A stretch of 64,000 nt of DNA. Source: Zeugodacus cucurbitae. Its lineage: Eukaryota > Arthropoda > Insecta > Diptera > Tephritidae. Shown here one piece after another: positions 1 through 11,952 of the stretch. The notes under the pieces are model-generated. The model was not told where the DNA came from. It saw only the letters and a list, made by a program, of their open reading frames with translations, and did no database searches. Numbering within the stretch: the stretch's first letter is position 1; each line of letters starts with the position of its first letter. A program made the translations under genes and the position numbers. The stretch covers positions 10,130,501 through 10,194,500 of the forward strand of contig NC_071669.1 of assembly GCF_028554725.1 (NCBI RefSeq), written 5' to 3'.

Positions 1-760
1 CCTTATATCAAGTTTTTTTTTTATTTTTTGTAATTGTGACTGCGGTAGATCTATTCTGCTTGATAACGTACTAGAACAAAAAAAAATAAAATTTTTTTAA
101 TAACAAAACATATGGACCACCCTTTATTTTTATAAATTCATATATGATTTAGAATCTTTTCATTTTTATTTTATTTCTATCAAATAAAAATATATATTGT
201 GCCGAGTGTGTAATTTTAAAAAATAAAATGGTTTATGTACCACCCTATATTTACATATATATATTTATGTAATTTGAAAGTTAAACAAAAAATTTATTAG
301 AATTAATTTTTTGTTCATACATTAAAATAGTCGAATGGACCACCCTGTATTTGTTAATTGGTGCTATTTAATTTAGTTCCTGATTAAAGCATAAAAAATT
401 TAAACTATTTCTTTCATCATCTTTTTAATATAAAAAAATAAAAAGTATTGGAACCACCCTGTATTTGGGTAATTTGAAAAATTCGGATAACTGAAAATCA
501 CCGAAGAAACCAAGTTTTTTTTTAATAATTTGTTCTTCATTTAAGTTAAAAAATAAAATTCATACGCACCACCCTGTATTTATTCATTTCAAAAGTTGTA
601 TAAGTGATGCTCAGAAAATCCAAATTTCCTTTTGAAAATAATTCCTTGTTCTTCATTGTAATATTCAAAAAAATAAAATTCATATGAACCACCCTGTATT
701 TTTTAATTTCTATAAGCAATATGAACTCCAATAAAGTTGTATAAATATTTATTAATATTG
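1..760. repeat. Degenerate tandem repeat, about 115-bp period
   Basis: The motif 'accaccctgtattt' or a close variant recurs at about 117, 239, 339, 453, 568 and 688, giving spacings of 100-122 bp. It is usually preceded by an A-rich 'aaaaataaaatt' stretch and followed by an AT-rich, poorly conserved spacer. The array probably continues to the left of the window. Only the short core is well conserved, so this is either an old array or one in which the core is under constraint. No coding potential is visible. Confidence 0.75.
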
Positions 761-2129
761 TGTCTCTCTGCCTGTGTGTTTCCCCTTATTGTGCACAGGT
801 GTTCTGTGTTCACGTGAGTTATGCCACACTGTCGCCTTAAGCAAGACAAATATGCCCACAAACAACAACAATCTGTGCGCATAAAACAGATTTCAATAGA
901 TTTACAATTTTTTTCTCGTATAAATTTAAGGAAACATTTTCAATTGCCGCATAGTGATGCATATTGTGGTTGTAAGAGATATAACAACACTGTGGCAGAT
1001 AAGCAGATTTACCACAACAATGGAGCAAGTGATAACAATAACAAAAATAACAAAAAAAAAAAATAAAAAAATAACAAAAAAAAAAATAAAAAAATCCTTA
1101 AAATATCTGAAAACATCTGTAAAATGCTTGTATGAAAATGTTTAGTGGCTGCTGCCTGCTTTCCTGTCTACTATCAGCGCTTCCTGTTGAATATGAGCCG
1201 GCATATTTGCATAAGAATTGAAGATAGGAATCATGTGTGCGTATATAACATATGTATATATGTATTTAGGTTAGAATTTTCCGCTTTGAGAATTTATTTT
1301 ACAGCAGTGTGCATAAAATTTGCATATGAAGAAGAGCACACAACCACACTCGCCCATATAGTATGTAACATATACTAGATATATATGTATATTACAGATA
1401 CATATTGTCCTTTACAAGCATCTAAAGCATTTCTGCCTGTGTTAGTTTTGCATAGCGTCCCTTATATGTAAAGCACACACTCACCAGCTCACTTCTTTCA
1501 TATTATTTGTTAGTTGTAAATACATTTGTTCTCGCATTTTTTTCTTTTTTTCCAAATTCTTTTATTCTGCCTTTACGTGTAAGCATGTCCTTTCGTATTT
1601 ACATTTTAGATTTTTTAGGTGTTTGTGATTTTCATAATTTAGCCGAAATGATGTGCCGAAAATTACACCTCATAAAAATGTCACATACATAAATACACAG
1701 GGACACCATTTATATGACTGTATAATGCCTGTATAGAGGTATGCACACACGCCTCTAATATTTCCATCGCGAAATCTGAAATTATTATGTGTATTGTGAT
1801 TTTCTAAATATGAATTTGCATAAGAATAACAAAACATATTTCCTTCCGCAGTCAGTGTTGTGTTTGTGGTGAATTTTAAATCATTTTTAAAGGTGTGTTA
1901 TTCGATATGAATTAGGGTGGAAAGGTCTTTGGTCGAATGAACGTTATTTTCAGTATTAAAACTTCAAAAATATTACTTGAAGATGTAGAGCAGATTTAAA
2001 ATACTGTTGAGACCGAAGGAATAACGGTAAAATTCCCAACTTGTTCTTTCTTTCATTTGAGAAGCTGAAAGTCTATACTCCGCGTATATGTTATACAACA
2101 TTCTCTGATTATCATTAAATTCGGTCCAT
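761..2129. other. No gene recognised; A-rich run at 1043-1098
   Basis: This stretch shows no recognisable protein, RNA gene or terminal repeats. It contains an A-rich run interrupted by T and C (about 1043-1098). The short open frames here are uninterpretable and overlap on both strands. Confidence 0.6.
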
Positions 2130-2255
2130 AAATATTCGGTTATAATTCAATCTTCCAATGCAGTATTTGTGTAAAGATCTAGTCCGGTATCTTCATTGGT
2201 TCTTGAGTTATATATTGTAAAGTGAACGAATCAGATAGAAATCAAAATTGTGTTG
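2130..2255 (+). mobile_element. Fragment of the INE-1/DINE-like element family
   Basis: The segment 'cagtatttgtgtaaag' followed by '..ggttc..', 'gtaaagtgaacgaatcag' and 'tcaaaattg' lines up with positions 17980-18080 of the full-length element at 17793-18928. By eye the match is roughly three quarters of positions. Neither end of the element is present here, so this is an internal relic. It lies just beyond the 3' tail of the RTE element. Confidence 0.55.
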
Positions 2256-2407
2256 TAGAGACCCTGGTTGTTAACAGCCGCTAAAACTACAACAACAACA
2301 TTTTCATTGTACACTCTTTCATTTGGGTGGGGAATAGGGTAGAGTTTAGGTTATGTTCGTTGAAGGGCATATCAATATTTCTATATTGTAACTTGGATGT
2401 AATTTCC

Positions 2408-4345
2408 AACATATATATATATATATATATTTGGCGTAGGAACCGCTTTAAGCGATTATAGCCGAATCCACCAGAGCGCGCCACTCATTCCTCCTTTTTG
2501 CTTTTTGGCGCCAACTGGAAACCAAATGAAGCCACGTCACTTTGCACTTGGTCTTTCCACCGGAGTGGAGGTCGTCCTCTTCCGCGGCTTCCTCCAGCGG
2601 GTACTGCATCGAATACTTTCAGAGCTGGAGTGTTTTCTTCCATCCGTACAACATGACCGAGCCAGCGTAGCCGCTGTCTTTTTATTCGCTGAACTATGTC
2701 AATGTCGTCGTATAAATCGTACAGCTCATCGTTCCATCGTCTGCGGTATTCGCCGTTGCCAATGTTTAGAGGACCATAAATCTTGCGCAAAACCTTTCTC
2801 TCGAAAACCCCAAGAGTCGTCTCATCGGATGTTGTCATCGTCCACGCTTCAGCGCCATACATCAGGACAGGAATAATGAGCGACTTATAGAGTTTGATTT
2901 TGGTTCGTCGAGAGAGGACTTTACTTTTCAATTGCCTACTCAGTCCAAAGTAGCACCTGTTGGCAAGAGTGATTCTGCGTTGAATTTCAAGGCTGACATT
3001 GTTGGTGTTGTTAATGCTGGTTCCCAGATAAACGAAATTATCTACAACTTCAAAGTTATGACTGTCAACAGTGACGTGGGAGCCAAGACGCGAGTGCGCT
3101 GACTGTTTGTTTGATGACATGAGATATTTCGTCTTGTCCTCATTCACCACTAGACCCATATGCTTCGCTTCTTTATCTAGTCTGGAAAACGCAGATGATA
3201 TCAATGATCTTCCGATGATATCAATATCATCGGCATACGCCAGGAGCTGTACACTCTTGTAGAAGATTGTACCCTCTCTATTTAGTTCTGCAGCTCGTAT
3301 TATTTTTTTCAGCAATAGATTGAAGAAGTCGCACGATAGTGAGTCACCCTGTCTGAAGCCTCGTTTGGTATCGAACGGCTCGGAGAGGTCCTTCCCGATC
3401 CTGACGGAGCTTTTGGTGTTGCTCAACGTCAGCTTACATAGCCGTATTAGTTTTGCAGGGATACCAAATTCAGACATCGCGGCATAAAGGCAGCTCCTTT
3501 TCGTGCTATCGAAGGCAGCTTTAAAATCGATAAAAAGATGGTGAGTATCGATTCTTCTCTCTCGGGTCTTTTCCAAGATTTGGCGCATGGTGAATATCTG
3601 GTACATTGTGGATTTTCCAGGTCTAAAGCCACACTGATAAGGTCCAATCAGTTCGTTGACGGTGGGCTTTAGTCTTTCACACAATACGCTCGACAAAACC
3701 TTATATGCGATATTGAGGAGACTTATACCACGGTAGTTGGCGCAGATTGTGGGATCTCCCTTTTTGTGGCTTGGGCAGAGCACACTGAGATTCCAATCGT
3801 CAGGCATGCTTTCTTCCGACCATATTCTACAAAGAAGCTGATGCATGCACCTTATCAGTTCTTCGCCGCTGTATTTGAATAGCTCGGCCGGTAATCCATC
3901 GGCCCCCGCCGCTTTGTTGTTCTTCAAGCGGGTAATTGCTATTCGAATTTCTTCATGATCGGGTAATGGAACATCTATTCCATCGTCATCGATTGGGGAA
4001 TCGGGTTCGCCATCTCCTGGTGTTGTACTTTCACTGCCATTGAGCAGGTCGGAGAAGTGTTCCCTCCATAATCCCAGTGTGCTCTGGACATCCGTTACCA
4101 GATTACCTTCTCGGTCCCTACATGATAATGCTCCGGTCTTGAAACCTTCTGTTAATCGCCTCATCTTTTCATAAAATTTTCGAGCATTACCCATGTCGGC
4201 CAGCTTTTCAAGCTTTTCATACTCACGCAATTTCCAACATAGCATTCTGTTATCTAGATACACTCGATACTGTGATGCCCTTGTGAATCCGAGAAAATGG
4301 AAGGCATTACCCTCCTCGCTGCTATGAAGATTTTTACCTTCGGAA
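2408..4345 (-). mobile_element. RTE-type non-LTR retrotransposon, 5'-truncated
   Basis: The element runs on the minus strand. It holds one long reverse-transcriptase frame, a 3' UTR of only about 55 bp after the stop, and then a (TA)n tract (about 2408-2431) that serves as the 3' tail. Short UTRs and simple-repeat tails in place of poly(A) are typical of the RTE clade. The apurinic endonuclease domain expected upstream of the RT is absent, so the copy is 5'-truncated. The exact 5' end is unclear: the frame stays open to about 4350, but above about 4300 the residues no longer resemble RTE. A TTAA-flanked MITE starts at 4350. Confidence 0.8.
2485..4263 (-). CDS. Reverse transcriptase of an RTE-type LINE (partial)
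   Basis: This is 592 codons without an internal stop. Going from the N-terminus there is a basic linker, then the fingers/palm start 'NKAAGADGLPAELF' (about residue 116), 'YRGISLLNIAYKVL' (177), 'GPYQCGFRPGKST' (207), palm motif A 'FIDFKAAFDS' (244), 'RQGDSLSC' (304) and the catalytic 'YADD' (343). The C-terminal tail carries 'RLRWLGHVVRM' and 'GRGRPPLRWKDQV', the signature seen in RTE endonuclease-reverse transcriptases of insects. Its role would be target-primed reverse transcription of the element's own RNA. The catalytic aspartates are present, but the N-terminal endonuclease is missing, so the copy should not be autonomous. Position 4263 is a GTG and not a true start, because the frame is open further upstream. 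Clade RTE is likely; the exact family was not determined. Confidence 0.85.
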   Translation of the reverse strand: MYLDNRMLCWKLREYEKLEKLADMGNARKFYEKMRRLTEGFKTGALSCRDREGNLVTDVQSTLGLWREHFSDLLNGSESTTPGDGEPDSPIDDDGIDVPLPDHEEIRIAITRLKNNKAAGADGLPAELFKYSGEELIRCMHQLLCRIWSEESMPDDWNLSVLCPSHKKGDPTICANYRGISLLNIAYKVLSSVLCERLKPTVNELIGPYQCGFRPGKSTMYQIFTMRQILEKTRERRIDTHHLFIDFKAAFDSTKRSCLYAAMSEFGIPAKLIRLCKLTLSNTKSSVRIGKDLSEPFDTKRGFRQGDSLSCDFFNLLLKKIIRAAELNREGTIFYKSVQLLAYADDIDIIGRSLISSAFSRLDKEAKHMGLVVNEDKTKYLMSSNKQSAHSRLGSHVTVDSHNFEVVDNFVYLGTSINNTNNVSLEIQRRITLANRCYFGLSRQLKSKVLSRRTKIKLYKSLIIPVLMYGAEAWTMTTSDETTLGVFERKVLRKIYGPLNIGNGEYRRRWNDELYDLYDDIDIVQRIKRQRLRWLGHVVRMEENTPALKVFDAVPAGGSRGRGRPPLRWKDQVQSDVASFGFQLAPKSKKEE

Positions 4346-4349
4346 CAGG

Positions 4350-5056
4350 TTAACTTAGGAGTTAGGGGTAGTCAGTGACACGAAAAAATGAGAATTTTCA
4401 GTAATTTTTTTGCTATTAAATCATGTAATTTTACAAAAAAAATTATTATTTTTTTACTTGAAGTCACAAAAATTTGAAAAAAAAAATTACAATTTCTAAA
4501 GTTATAGCGGTTTGTGTTGACCCAGTTTCAAAGAAAAGGTCCTTGTGGGTACAATCATAAGTCCTTGGAGATTCATCTAAAATAAATTGGATAGGAAAAT
4601 TAGTTTTAAAAATAGATAATACTGGGCTTGATCGCAGCATTTTTGTTTTATTTCAAAATTTCAGAATGGCCTCAGCAAATTTTTTTTCTAGATTTTCGGG
4701 GGAAAAAAATCAACAGTTAATTGATCTTAAAAAATCGAAATTTTTAAAAAACAGAAAAGCATCGAAACGGCCCAGGATAATTAAGTACTCAAAAGGCTGT
4801 ATAAATTTCATTAAAATCTGCTGAGCGGTTTTCGAGTTAACTGTTCAAAAAACATAGTTTTGAGAAAAACTCATTTAAAGATTCACACTAGGGTTTTGGA
4901 GTGCCCTTTCCTATTTGTCGAATAACTCGAAAAGTAATTATCGGATCAACTTCAAATTTTCAGAGAATATTTTTTAGATACTACACATAACGAAAATGCA
5001 AAAAACAAAAAAAAATAATAATTTTTAGAAAATTCGGACTACCTCTAACCGGTTAA
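4350..5056. mobile_element. TTAA-flanked MITE (piggyBac-like target), 707 bp with TTAAs
   Basis: A TTAA lies at 4350-4353 and another at 5053-5056. Just inside, the left end reads 'gttaggggtagtc' and the reverse complement of the right end reads 'gttagaggtagtc', giving an imperfect inverted repeat (12 of 13) with a few bases of offset to the TTAAs. The interior is AT-rich with no coding frame. It resembles the other TTAA-flanked elements in this window, including a phrase about over-stimulated 'ttttgagaaaaac' also seen near 49.39 kb. The offset makes the exact ends less sure than for the 43.7 and 49.0 kb copies. Confidence 0.55.
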
Positions 5057-6949
5057 GTTCACTGCCCAGAATGTTCATAGGTCTCTGGTTTATATCAGTG
5101 AATCCATGTATTTCAGCGACTATCACAAAGTGAAGATTTATTATTTTTATTTTTTCTTAAAGATTTGTGTTTGTTCTGTGAAATTTAGGATTTATAGGAT
5201 TTACTGATGAAATATCATAACTTACAATCTCAGTCTTAATATAAAAGCGAAGGAAAATCCACACAAAGTAACGCAATTGACAACAACATAAACTCCTTGA
5301 GAACAACAATTCCGTGAAAGCACAGAATATGCTTCAATTTACCACCAACTTAAATGAAAAATCGTTACTTGCACGCTAATACACACAGGTAGTGTCATAA
5401 AGTGTGCAGGTTACGACTGCGGTTGCTCATACGTCATGGTTGACCCACCGCAGCTGTGTGGTCAACTAAGTTCGTTAGCGGCGCAGTTAATGGCAGCTAA
5501 GTTTGTTATTTAAGTTCGAGTAAATAAAATAAAGTAACGAGAACTTTATGAACGGGGTATTGTAGTAGTAAGAAAGAACAACAAAAACAATAACAATATG
5601 AAGCAACAATAGCAACAACATAAAGCAACAAATTAAACAAGAAAAAGTTGTAGAATATGTTGCCATTGCCAGCAGCTAAACACATGTGTAATATGTAGAA
5701 AAAAAAACGTTATACACAGCCTACACGCGTCACAAAAATCGCTCACAAAATAAAATGAAAAAAAAAATAGAAAAAAAAACTTAGTAGTGCCAGCGTAAAT
5801 TTGTGGCTTTTGCCAAACTTATTTGCGGAATTAAATGTCGACAAAGTAGCAGAAAAAGTTGCTGGCACCACTTACAACTGCACACATATATGCCAATGAA
5901 TGCTGTTACACACTTGTTGAGGTGCCACGAGCTAGGAAGTCCAGAGTGAAAGAGAGGGAGCGAGAAAAAGAAAAAAGAGTGTGCGAACAAATAAGAGTCC
6001 TTTAAGCAGCAGCATGCAACAAATTTCGAAAATAGGCAAGTCAATGGCTTAAAGTGGCACATTACATGGGCTTAAATTGCTGTTGTTGGTGCAAAACGAA
6101 ATATTGTTGTTGGCATTCGAAGAGTAGCACAGGCGAAAGCAAAGAAACTTGCTTACTTGCCTGCATTGAGTTGATTTTCTTCAGCGCAAATAGCCCATTG
6201 GTTGTTGGTTTGGCTTTAATGCGTTTGGACAAGGATTGAAGGCGCCGTAAGCCTACTCGTAGTGCTTGCGAGCTGGCAAACTGCTGTTGTTGTACGTGTT
6301 GTGGCGTGCTTGTAGCGTATTTGTGTGGTGTCTACATAACTTTGCGGGAATTTACGTGCTTTAGTTATACTCGCTTTTGTGATTTTTATTTTTTAAGAGT
6401 GGCAAATTATATAGGTTGTTATGCTTTCTAGGAATTCTTGGTATACCAGTGCAATCTGTTGTAATCACGTATGTTGCTCTTTAGTTTGTGTGTGTGCTGA
6501 GGAAGTTGTTCCCATATTTGCTAAAGTAGGAATTGACTTTAACAGTTATATTTTATGGGTTAAAAGCTTCTGTTGGCATATGTATATTTTCATGGCTGAC
6601 ATATCATGATGGTCACTAGGTTTTCTGGTCTAATAGCGTTTTCTTTTCTCGATGAAAACGCTGCCTTTTTATATTTCAACATTTTACAAATGCTGTACTA
6701 CCTTTTTGAATGTTTTCCATTTTTTACGTGATAAAAGAACAGAGAAATGTCTTCCTATTATGCTAGTCAACTCTCATCCACAATTTGGAAATCCGAGCAG
6801 AATAAATGTTACTTTTTTTTGAGAAAAGAACACGCTATTACTCTATAAGAGACTGTATCTCTTATGAAATAAAAATCCTGAAGAAATTTAAAAGTGAGAC
6901 TTTTTTGATTAAATAATTTCACTGAAATAGAAAAACAAGTAGCAAAAAC
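5057..6949. other. Apparently single-copy non-coding stretch with CAA-rich runs
   Basis: No protein family, RNA gene or terminal repeats were recognised. There are scattered 'aacaacaa'/'ttgttgttg' runs (about 5575-5640, 6075-6110, 6283-6300) and an AT-rich end. 'gttgctcatacgtc' at 5422-5435 is a variant of a motif that recurs in this window (see findings). Confidence 0.5.
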
Positions 6950-8340
6950 CTATCGCCCCAAGCAAATTTTTTAAATAATATTTTTTTAATTTTTAAATTA
7001 AATTTTTTTTTTTAATTTTTTGCTTAAACTTTATTTATTTAAAATTATTTTAAATATTTTTTTATTTATACATATTTTTTATTTTGATTAAACTTTTTTA
7101 TCTGATTTTTTTTTTCAAAGTTTCAAAAAAATCTCGTCGAAAGCAAATTTTTTCAAATAATCATTTTTTTATATTTTTTTATTTTGATTAACCTCTTTTA
7201 TCTGATTTTTAATTTTTTATTTGCTTTTTAATATTTTTTTTTATTTTATTTATTTTTTTACTTTGCTATTATTTTCTACTACTATTTTCTGAAGAAATAA
7301 TTTTATATTTTATTATAAAAAAGGAATTTTTTCCTCTCTCATCGCACTCACATTTTTAAATATTTTTTTTATTAATTATTTATTATTAATTTTTTTATAT
7401 ATTTTTTTTAATTTTTTAGTTTTTTTTATTGAAATAAAAAAAACAAGTTTCAAAAAAATCTCATCTAAAGCAAATTTCATTTTAAAAAATAACTTTTTTA
7501 ACTTTTTATTGTTGAAAAATTTTGCTTTTAATTTAAATTTTTATTTATTTATTTATTTTTTTTTAATATTTTTTTATTTATTAGGTCTACAACTTTGCTT
7601 CCGCCGTTTCTTTTGTAAATTTAAGAATTTTTTTTTGTATAAAAACGGTTACAAAAATATTATTCAAAATATTGGCCGTCGCTAGCTACTACTACTTTTG
7701 ACCATCTCTCTGGCAGCATGCGTATTCCGTGCAACTGTCGAAAATTCGGCTCTCAGTTGAGAATAAGTTGGGGATGCAAACAGATCTCTACAAAATTTTG
7801 TTGGGTTAATGTTGACACAAATTTCCAAGATCGATATAAAACGATTTAACATCTATTGGAAAACGGTGGAAGCAATGTTGTAGACCTAATAATTTTTGTT
7901 TAATATTTTTTTATTTATCCCTTTTTTTAACTTTTTAATCTTATTTTATTATTATGCTTTTAAAAATTTTTTTATTGTATTTTTTTTAACTATTTTGTTT
8001 TATTTTGTTAATATTTTCCACTACTGTTTTCTGAAGACACAATTTCTATTTTATTCTAAAAAAAAACGATTTTTTCCTTCATCCACTCCACTCTCACGCA
8101 TATAAAAAGATTTATTTTATTAATTTTCTTTTATAATTTTTTTAAATCTTAATTTTAATATTTATATTTTTTAATGTCTTGTTTAGTTTTTTTTCACTTT
8201 TGTTTCTAAAAATATAAATTTCCATTTTATTTTTTTATGTATTTTATATTTTATTATTAGTATTTATATATTTTTTTATATTTAAAAAAAAATTTAAGCA
8301 TTGGCAAAAACAAATTTATATTTTATTTTCATTCTAAAAA
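6950..8340. repeat. Very AT-rich, T-homopolymer-rich tract
   Basis: The plus strand is dominated by 'tttttatttt' words with little else. A phrase close to 'caaaaaaatctcgtcgaaagc' occurs at about 7125 and again near 7450 ('caaaaaaatctcatctaaagc'), so part of it arose by local duplication. A deleted mariner (7581-7889) sits inside. The frame at 7896-8105 is a by-product of the T-rich composition. Confidence 0.6.
7581..7889 (-). mobile_element. Deleted mariner-type element, 309 bp, with TIRs and TA duplication
   Basis: The left end is TTAGGTCTACAACTTTGCTT followed by ccgccgttt. The reverse complement of the right end is TTAGGTCTACAACATTGCTT followed by ccaccgttt, so the TIRs match at 27 of 29 bases. 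Both ends abut TA. On the minus strand (about 7720-7661) a frame reads 'MLPERWSKVVVASDGQYFE', the C-terminal 'LPxRWxKVxxSDGxYFE' signature of mariner-type (rosa-like) transposases. The copy is therefore an internally deleted autonomous element that keeps both termini and the transposase tail. It cannot encode an active enzyme but could be mobilised by one. Confidence 0.8.
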
Positions 8341-8520
8341 TAATATTCAGAGTGTTTTTAACACCTTTAAAACAAGCTAACAACTTAACAACTGCAGTTC
8401 CGTTTTATATTACATTCGTGTCAGCAGACCGGGAAGTAAGTAGGACTTGCTGACGTGCTGACATGATGCTGCCGTGCAGGTAAATAAGTATAAGTAAGTA
8501 AGTATATAAGTAACAATTGC

Positions 8521-8900
8521 GGTATGTCCAATTTTGTTTTATATATTTTAAATTTTTTTTTATATTTTTATATATTTTTTTTAACTTTTTTTTATTTTAT
8601 TTTAATTTTTTTAACTTTTTTATTAATTTTTTTTAATAGTTTTTTTTTTAATTTTTCACTTTTGACACATTTTTTTTATTAATTTTTAATATTAATTGTT
8701 GTCTACAAATGTCTATTTTATATATTTATATTATATTAATATTTTCCTAAATATTTTCTAATATTTTTTTATATTTTTTGTATTTTTTCTAAATTTTTTC
8801 TTCGCTTCCAAAAATACAAAATAATACTATATATATATATTTATATCTAAAAATAATATTTCTTTCATATCTCTCACACCTTTATAAATATTTCTAAATT
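8521..8900. repeat. Second T-rich AT tract
   Basis: Its composition matches 6950-8340 (long runs of T and 'tatattttt' words). It is separated from that tract by about 180 bp of more balanced sequence that includes 'aagtaagtaagtatataagt' (about 8492-8512). No feature can be supported. Confidence 0.5.
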
Positions 8901-11900
8901 TCTGTTTTTATTGTTGTTATTATTTTTGTATATTTATCCTATTTACTGCTGAATTAAAGCAAATTTTGTAAGCATAATTCACAGAAATGTGCAACTACCA
9001 ACGGACTTTGTGTGCTAAAATACCCTTCTAAATACAAGTGGTCGCCTGCAAGCGTACATTTTTATATACAAACCCCTCTCTTAATGTTTATATTATGTAT
9101 GAGCATAAGTGCATGTAAACACATGTATACGCTGGAGCTTCTAAAATATTTAATAAGCAGCATTCACAGCCATTTAGTCACTTTTTTGGGTGCCTTATAT
9201 GCGTTACTCAGTTGTTTGCATTTGCTCCTTTTTAACATTGCGCTTTTATTCATTGTGGCTGCGCTCTTGGTTTGCACTGAGGGCACACGGTGTGCATATG
9301 TGTTATTTGATTTGTTAAGCAACATTATAAAGGAAAATAAATAATAAAAAAATGCAAAATTTGTGAGGAAAAAAATTCCGAAGCCACGAAAGCAGTTTTT
9401 AGTAAAGAAAAATAAAATTCTTCGATACAAATATTTTTCCTCTTTTTATAGAAATCACAATTTATTCAAAAAAGCATTTAAAAACGTCAATTTCCACTGT
9501 TTTCAAGAACATTCAATATATTTGCCACTGCGTATGCGTAACATTTTATCAAATGTCAGCCACTGCGTATGAGTAACATACAATTTATAAACTTATCCAC
9601 TGTTTAGCCATTTTACAATGATAAAAAATTAATGTTCAGCATACCAATTAAATGCGTTGAGGCGTTAAATAGCCACCACGCACATATGCGCTGACCCATA
9701 AGTGAATTATTGTTGGATTCACACACCCGAAAGGACACTACAAATTAAGAATGCGTTAGTGTGATAAGCTCAGTGTATACTCACTGTATTGTTACTCGCA
9801 TTCAATAAATCTAGTTGTACTTATAAATACGCTTAATGACACTCGATTGCCTACATTGACTACACTAGACTGCCGAAGAGGTGTGGCATGGCGTATGAGT
9901 GACCTACCACAGTGTTGGCTATTGTATTAATTTTTGTTGTTATTGTAGCTGTGGACAATATTATTGTTACTATTATTGTTGTTATTGTTGTACCATGCTA
10001 TAGTAACCCACAGTTTCATAAATAATATGGACCACATCAAAACCACCGCCACCACCACCAATACCGAACGAACCGACAATCACACGGTGTGCAACCGAAT
10101 AGCGTTGGTCAAATGAATACACATGTATGGCATTGGAAACAGTTATGTTGGATATGTATTATTAAATAAGCATGCCATAACAGTAGATACAGATACTAGT
10201 TGTAGTTATTGTGACAACAACAACAACAACAGTGTATTATTTGTATGCCAATATGTTGACGCTACAAATAATAGCCGACTGAGTCGGGCTTAGCCGCTGC
10301 TATTGAATATCCGCTAAGCATAACTGACAATAACTACAACTTGCAGCTAACTATGCGTGTTTGTATTATGTAATGCTAATAATAGCGCGGTGGCCACATC
10401 GGTTAGCTCGTAAATCACAGACAAAGCAATATTTGTGCGTCCTTGAGGAGTTTGCGTGCGGCTGTTTATATATGCAGAGGACTACACGGCTGTGGAAAAC
10501 TAAATTATAGGCATAACACACAGCCACACTCTCGCAGACACACACAATATGCTTGCCTATATTTAGGCTTTCAGTCTGCGTGTCTGTCTGTCATGCTGGG
10601 CGTGAATAAGTTGACCATATGCAGCTCATTTCAACACTTATGCTTCGCACTTAAGCGAACGCCCACCAGCGTATGGGCTGGCCTGTTAAACTAAAAAAGA
10701 AATTCTTGCAATAAATTCATGTGAAAAAAAAAACAAAATAAAAAGAAAAAAAAAATAAAAAAATAAAAAGAAAAAAATCGTTTATCCACAAAAGCCAAAC
10801 GGTCACTTATCTCCCTCCCTCTCTAAAGCACAACACACACACACTGTCACTATTTATTATAACACTTTATTTGTGCTAACTTTGCTTGGCTATAAATGCT
10901 GACTTCCTTTTGTCCTTTTGTGCTGTGTCCTTAACATTTTTTGTTTGTCCCCTGCTTAGTTTTGTATTTAGTTTGCAGTTCGTAGACCTCTACTTCTGTT
11001 GGCAAATGAAAAAGTATGGCTGGCAATATTTGTGCGTTTATTGTTGCCCATAAATTACAATCATCACATTTTAACGCAATTTCTAATAACGGTGTGTTTG
11101 TTTTTGTATTTCTTTGTTTTTGTAATATATGCGTTGGCTTGCTGTGTCTCAGAGGAGGAAAAGTGTTGTTAGAGACAGTGCTGGGATGAGGTGGTGTATG
11201 AGTAACTTAATGAAGATGTGATTTTTTTCAATTTTGAGGCTTTCTTCCTAGTGAAAGTCATTAAACACCTACTTATATTATGTTTTAGTATATTTCACTC
11301 TATAAAATTGTTTACCAAAATTGTAAAATATCACTGCGAATCTAGTATTTTCTAAATCATCTTTTTTTCTAAAGTCAATGGTATACGAAAAATTTGTTTC
11401 ATAAATATATAATCCTGGGCCGGAACGAAACTTTTTTCTTTTTTTGCAAAATTTAACAAAATGGCGTATGGACAGATTTAAAAAGTAAAACAAAAAAAAA
11501 AAAAACCTAACTGAAAACAGAAGAGGACTGCGTGCAACTGGTGGAGAGCCAATTTTTTACACACCTTGACGCATTTAGAAGCAATAATTGTAAGCTTCTT
11601 AAAATATGATACCTGCGTAAACCCACCAGGAAATGAATTTGGAATATGCGATTTAAGTGTTGAAGTGGTTTACATATGAACAGGAAACGTCGTTGATCTA
11701 AATAATCGAAATTGTTCACAATCTTGTGAATGTCTGATAGAAAACTAGGGGTGCAGAAAACCAGAATCCATTAAAAAAAATAAATAAACACATCAAATTA
11801 AAAGCTGAAATATTAGAAATGAAAAGAGAAGGATGAGCAAAAAAAGAGGATTTGGCTTACAATAAGACAAATATTATAATATGTATACTGATTTTTTTAT

Positions 11901-11952
11901 TGTTTTATTTTAAGTTAATATTGATTTTTGTACAGAAATCGCTTTTAATTAA
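8901..11952. other. About 3 kb with no recognisable gene
   Basis: Nothing in either strand resembles a known protein or RNA gene. Visible are a 35-bp direct repeat (9524-9581), TTG runs (about 9930-9990), a (CAA)n run (about 10213-10231), an A-rich tract (10722-10778) and a short A-run near 11490. Two more 'gtatgag' motif copies lie at 9890 and 11196. It may be intron or intergenic DNA. Confidence 0.45.
9524..9581. repeat. 35-bp direct repeat containing the GTATGAGTAAC motif
   Basis: 'gccactgcgtatgcgtaaca' begins at 9524 and 'gccactgcgtatgagtaaca' begins at 9559. They differ at one base, and the spacer between them is 15 bp. The core is one of several related copies in the window. Confidence 0.6.

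Noticed and set aside
2505..3647. Frames opposite or overlapping the RTE reverse transcriptase
   Set aside because: They are shadows of the real minus-strand reading frame.
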